The notes below the pieces were generated by a model. The model did no database searches and was not told the origin of the DNA. It worked only from the letters and a program-made list of their open reading frames with translations. Shown here one piece after another: positions 41,173 through 42,200 of a stretch of DNA of 42,200 bases. Location of the stretch: assembly GCA_040218145.1 (NCBI GenBank), contig JAVJQK010000068.1:1-42200 (forward strand), given 5' to 3'. The DNA comes from Sandaracinaceae bacterium. Lineage in GTDB: Bacteria; Myxococcota_A; Polyangia; Polyangiales; Sandaracinaceae. Position 1 is the stretch's first letter. The number at the start of each line of letters is the position of its first letter. Both the position numbers and the translations under genes were made by a program.

Positions 41173-41955
41173 TCAGTACAGCGAAGCGGTGATGCTCGAC
41201 TCGCAGGCCGTCCCGCCAGAGTCGCAGCTCGTGCTCGTGGGTGAGAAGTCCGCGACCCGCGGATCCGCGTGCATGAACGTCAGCCAGTATCGCCCCGGCG
41301 AGACGCGGCAGCTGCCGGCGGCGCCCGTGTTGAAGGTGATGCTGCTCTCGTAGAGGCTGCCGCGGCAGGCCCGCGCGTAGACGTCGGCCGCCTCCGGATC
41401 GAGCGGGCGCACGTCTCCCGGGCACGGGCTCAAGCTCACGAAGACGTTGCCCCGGCGCGGCATCCCGTAGCCGATCGACGACGCGGGGACGGCCCCGGTG
41501 GCCAGGATGTTCAGCGAGCGGTCGGCCGGGAGGTCGATCGGGATCGTGATGTACATGCCCGCCGACTGCGGCGACGCGTAGTCCCGCGAGATCGTCCACG
41601 CGCCGACCGGCATCCCGAAAGACGGCGTGTCGGGGAACGCGCGCCCGTCGAAGACCTCCGCCCAGCTCCGCTCGTACTCGGTGAAGCCGCTGGGCTGGAT
41701 CCGCGGATCGGGGCCGAGCGGGCAGCCCACGCCTGCGTCCGCCAGCCCCGCGTCGTCGTCGGCCGCCGCGTCGCCGCTCGCCGCGTCGGTGTCCGCGTCG
41801 CGCGCCGCCGCATCGGTGCCCGCGTCGCGTGACGCGTCCAGTGCCGCCCCCCCATCCCTCGGAAGAGCGGCGTCCAACCGCGGCTCCGCGGCGTCACACC
41901 CGCCGGCGAGCGCCACCAGGAGCCAGCACCCCGCCCACCCTCGCCGTCCGTTCAT
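41173..41955 (-). CDS. Hypothetical lipoprotein with Asp/Ala linker, 260 aa
   Basis: The signal peptide MNGRRGWAGCWLLVALAGGC ends in lipobox LAGGC, followed by a linker of Asp/Ala/Gly repeats (SRDAGTDAAARDADTDAASG). GGGAGGG lies before the ATG; an upstream ATG at 41970 would add five residues. Residues about 75-260 form an all-beta domain (GAWTISRDYASPQSAGMYITI, LNILATGAVPASSIGYGMPR, NVFVSLSPCPGD) with a closing Cys cluster (GSCRVSPGRYW, SCDSGGTACESS). It resembles other Polyangia surface lipoproteins; no enzymatic motif. Convergent with the hydrolase gene, 11 bp apart. Confidence 0.78.
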   Translation of the reverse strand: MNGRRGWAGCWLLVALAGGCDAAEPRLDAALPRDGGAALDASRDAGTDAAARDADTDAASGDAAADDDAGLADAGVGCPLGPDPRIQPSGFTEYERSWAEVFDGRAFPDTPSFGMPVGAWTISRDYASPQSAGMYITIPIDLPADRSLNILATGAVPASSIGYGMPRRGNVFVSLSPCPGDVRPLDPEAADVYARACRGSLYESSITFNTGAAGSCRVSPGRYWLTFMHADPRVADFSPTSTSCDSGGTACESSITASLY

Positions 41956-42003
41956 GGCCAACCCTCCCACGGCCTCGACCCGCGCGCCCGTCCGGTCGAC
42001 CTA

Positions 42004-42078
42004 CTTTGCGCCTTTGCGCCTTTGCGCGAGTCCCTTCCGAGAACCGGAGAGCTCGCGCAAAGACGCGGAGGCGCCAAG
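42004..42078. repeat. Inverted-repeat element made of CTTTGCGCC units
   Basis: Arms 42004-42030 and 42052-42078 are inverted copies of 27 nt, pairing at about 23 positions around a 21-nt loop. The left arm is a direct repeat of CTTTGCGCC-type octamers. Its mirror has the GCGCAAAGACGCGGAGGCGC form. Nothing coding is present. It resembles a class of short dispersed palindromic repeats with G-C-G-C-A-A-A-G character seen in many bacterial genomes. Confidence 0.8.
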
Positions 42079-42180
42079 TGCCCGCAGGGTCAGCGGCCGA
42101 CCATGCGGAGCACGACGCGGCCGCGGCGGCCGGGGCGTCCGCCGTGCCGGCGGCAGACCGCCCGCACCACATCGTACTTA
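42079..42180. other. GC-rich spacer between two copies of the inverted-repeat element
   Basis: About 100 bp. On the - strand it reads VRAVCRRHGGRPGRRGRVVLRMVGR before a stop at 42090, possibly the end of a gene off the window or chance. No firm feature. Confidence 0.3.
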
Positions 42181-42200
42181 CTTTGCGCCTTTGCGCCTTT
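42181..42200. repeat. Second copy of the CTTTGCGCC repeat, cut by the window edge
   Basis: CTTTGCGCCTTTGCGCCTTT repeats the start of the left arm at 42004 and is also preceded by a TA-C-T motif (TTACTTT versus CTACTTT). It continues beyond the right edge. Confidence 0.75.

Overview
The window is GC-rich chromosomal DNA from a member of the Myxococcota, probably a Polyangia / Sandaracinus-like organism. This is inferred from the high GC content, the many lipoproteins whose lipobox is followed by Asp/Ala/Gly/Pro linkers, Cys-repeat and lectin-like surface proteins, DUF4272, and recurring small Cys-motif lipoproteins. No rRNA, tRNA, CRISPR array or complete insertion sequence was seen.

Region A (1-11834, + strand) is a defence island. 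It is a type I restriction-modification operon in the order hsdM-hsdS-[cargo]-hsdR, followed by an unknown 287-aa protein, a YgjP-type metallopeptidase, a TIR-like/nucleotide-binding-type protein and a DUF6602 nuclease-like protein. Nearly all adjoining genes overlap by stop-start (ATGA or TAGTG), so they are probably translationally coupled. A 253-aa cargo gene sits between hsdS and hsdR, the position held by the anticodon nuclease gene prrC in other loci. It is preceded by a degenerate second copy of the hsdR 5' end. The 5' end of hsdM looks incomplete.

Region B (12132-20887, - strand) begins with a terminator-like hairpin and an unknown 268-aa gene. Next is an array of about eight 41-bp tandem repeats, each centred on a palindrome of the GACTGGG(A)(A/T)TTCCCAGTC type. 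Upstream of the array lie four co-directional genes: an 11-repeat Cys-rich lipoprotein with a LamG/ConA-like C-terminus; a 1219-aa fusion of two glycosyltransferase-like domains, a phosphotransferase/kinase-like domain and a SAM methyltransferase; a LOG/SLOG nucleotide-binding protein; and a polysaccharide deacetylase. The last three are joined by 4-nt overlaps. This operon is the best candidate for an undescribed system, probably glycan or glycoconjugate synthesis and modification at the cell surface.

Region C (21238-35825) holds mainly small hypotheticals, secreted lipoproteins and membrane proteins. It also holds a clan-CD (caspase/CHAT-like) peptidase candidate, a YpfJ-type zinc metallopeptidase, a DUF4272 lipoprotein and a glycine-rich stress-type protein. 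Two gene graveyards (29787-29950 and 34192-34682) contain pieces of neighbouring genes, evidence of local segmental duplication. A threonine-aldolase-family PLP enzyme follows the second.

Region D (35816-42200) encodes a Kelch-like lipoprotein with an apparent 1-nt frameshift, a pectate-lyase-like lipoprotein, an OmpA/Pal-type lipoprotein, an alpha/beta hydrolase lipoprotein with a His/Asp pentapeptide tail, and a small lipoprotein. At the right edge are an inverted-repeat element and part of another copy, both built from CTTTGCGCC units.

A recurring TANNNT hexamer 6-8 nt before start codons suggests that several region C and D genes are transcribed as leaderless mRNAs.
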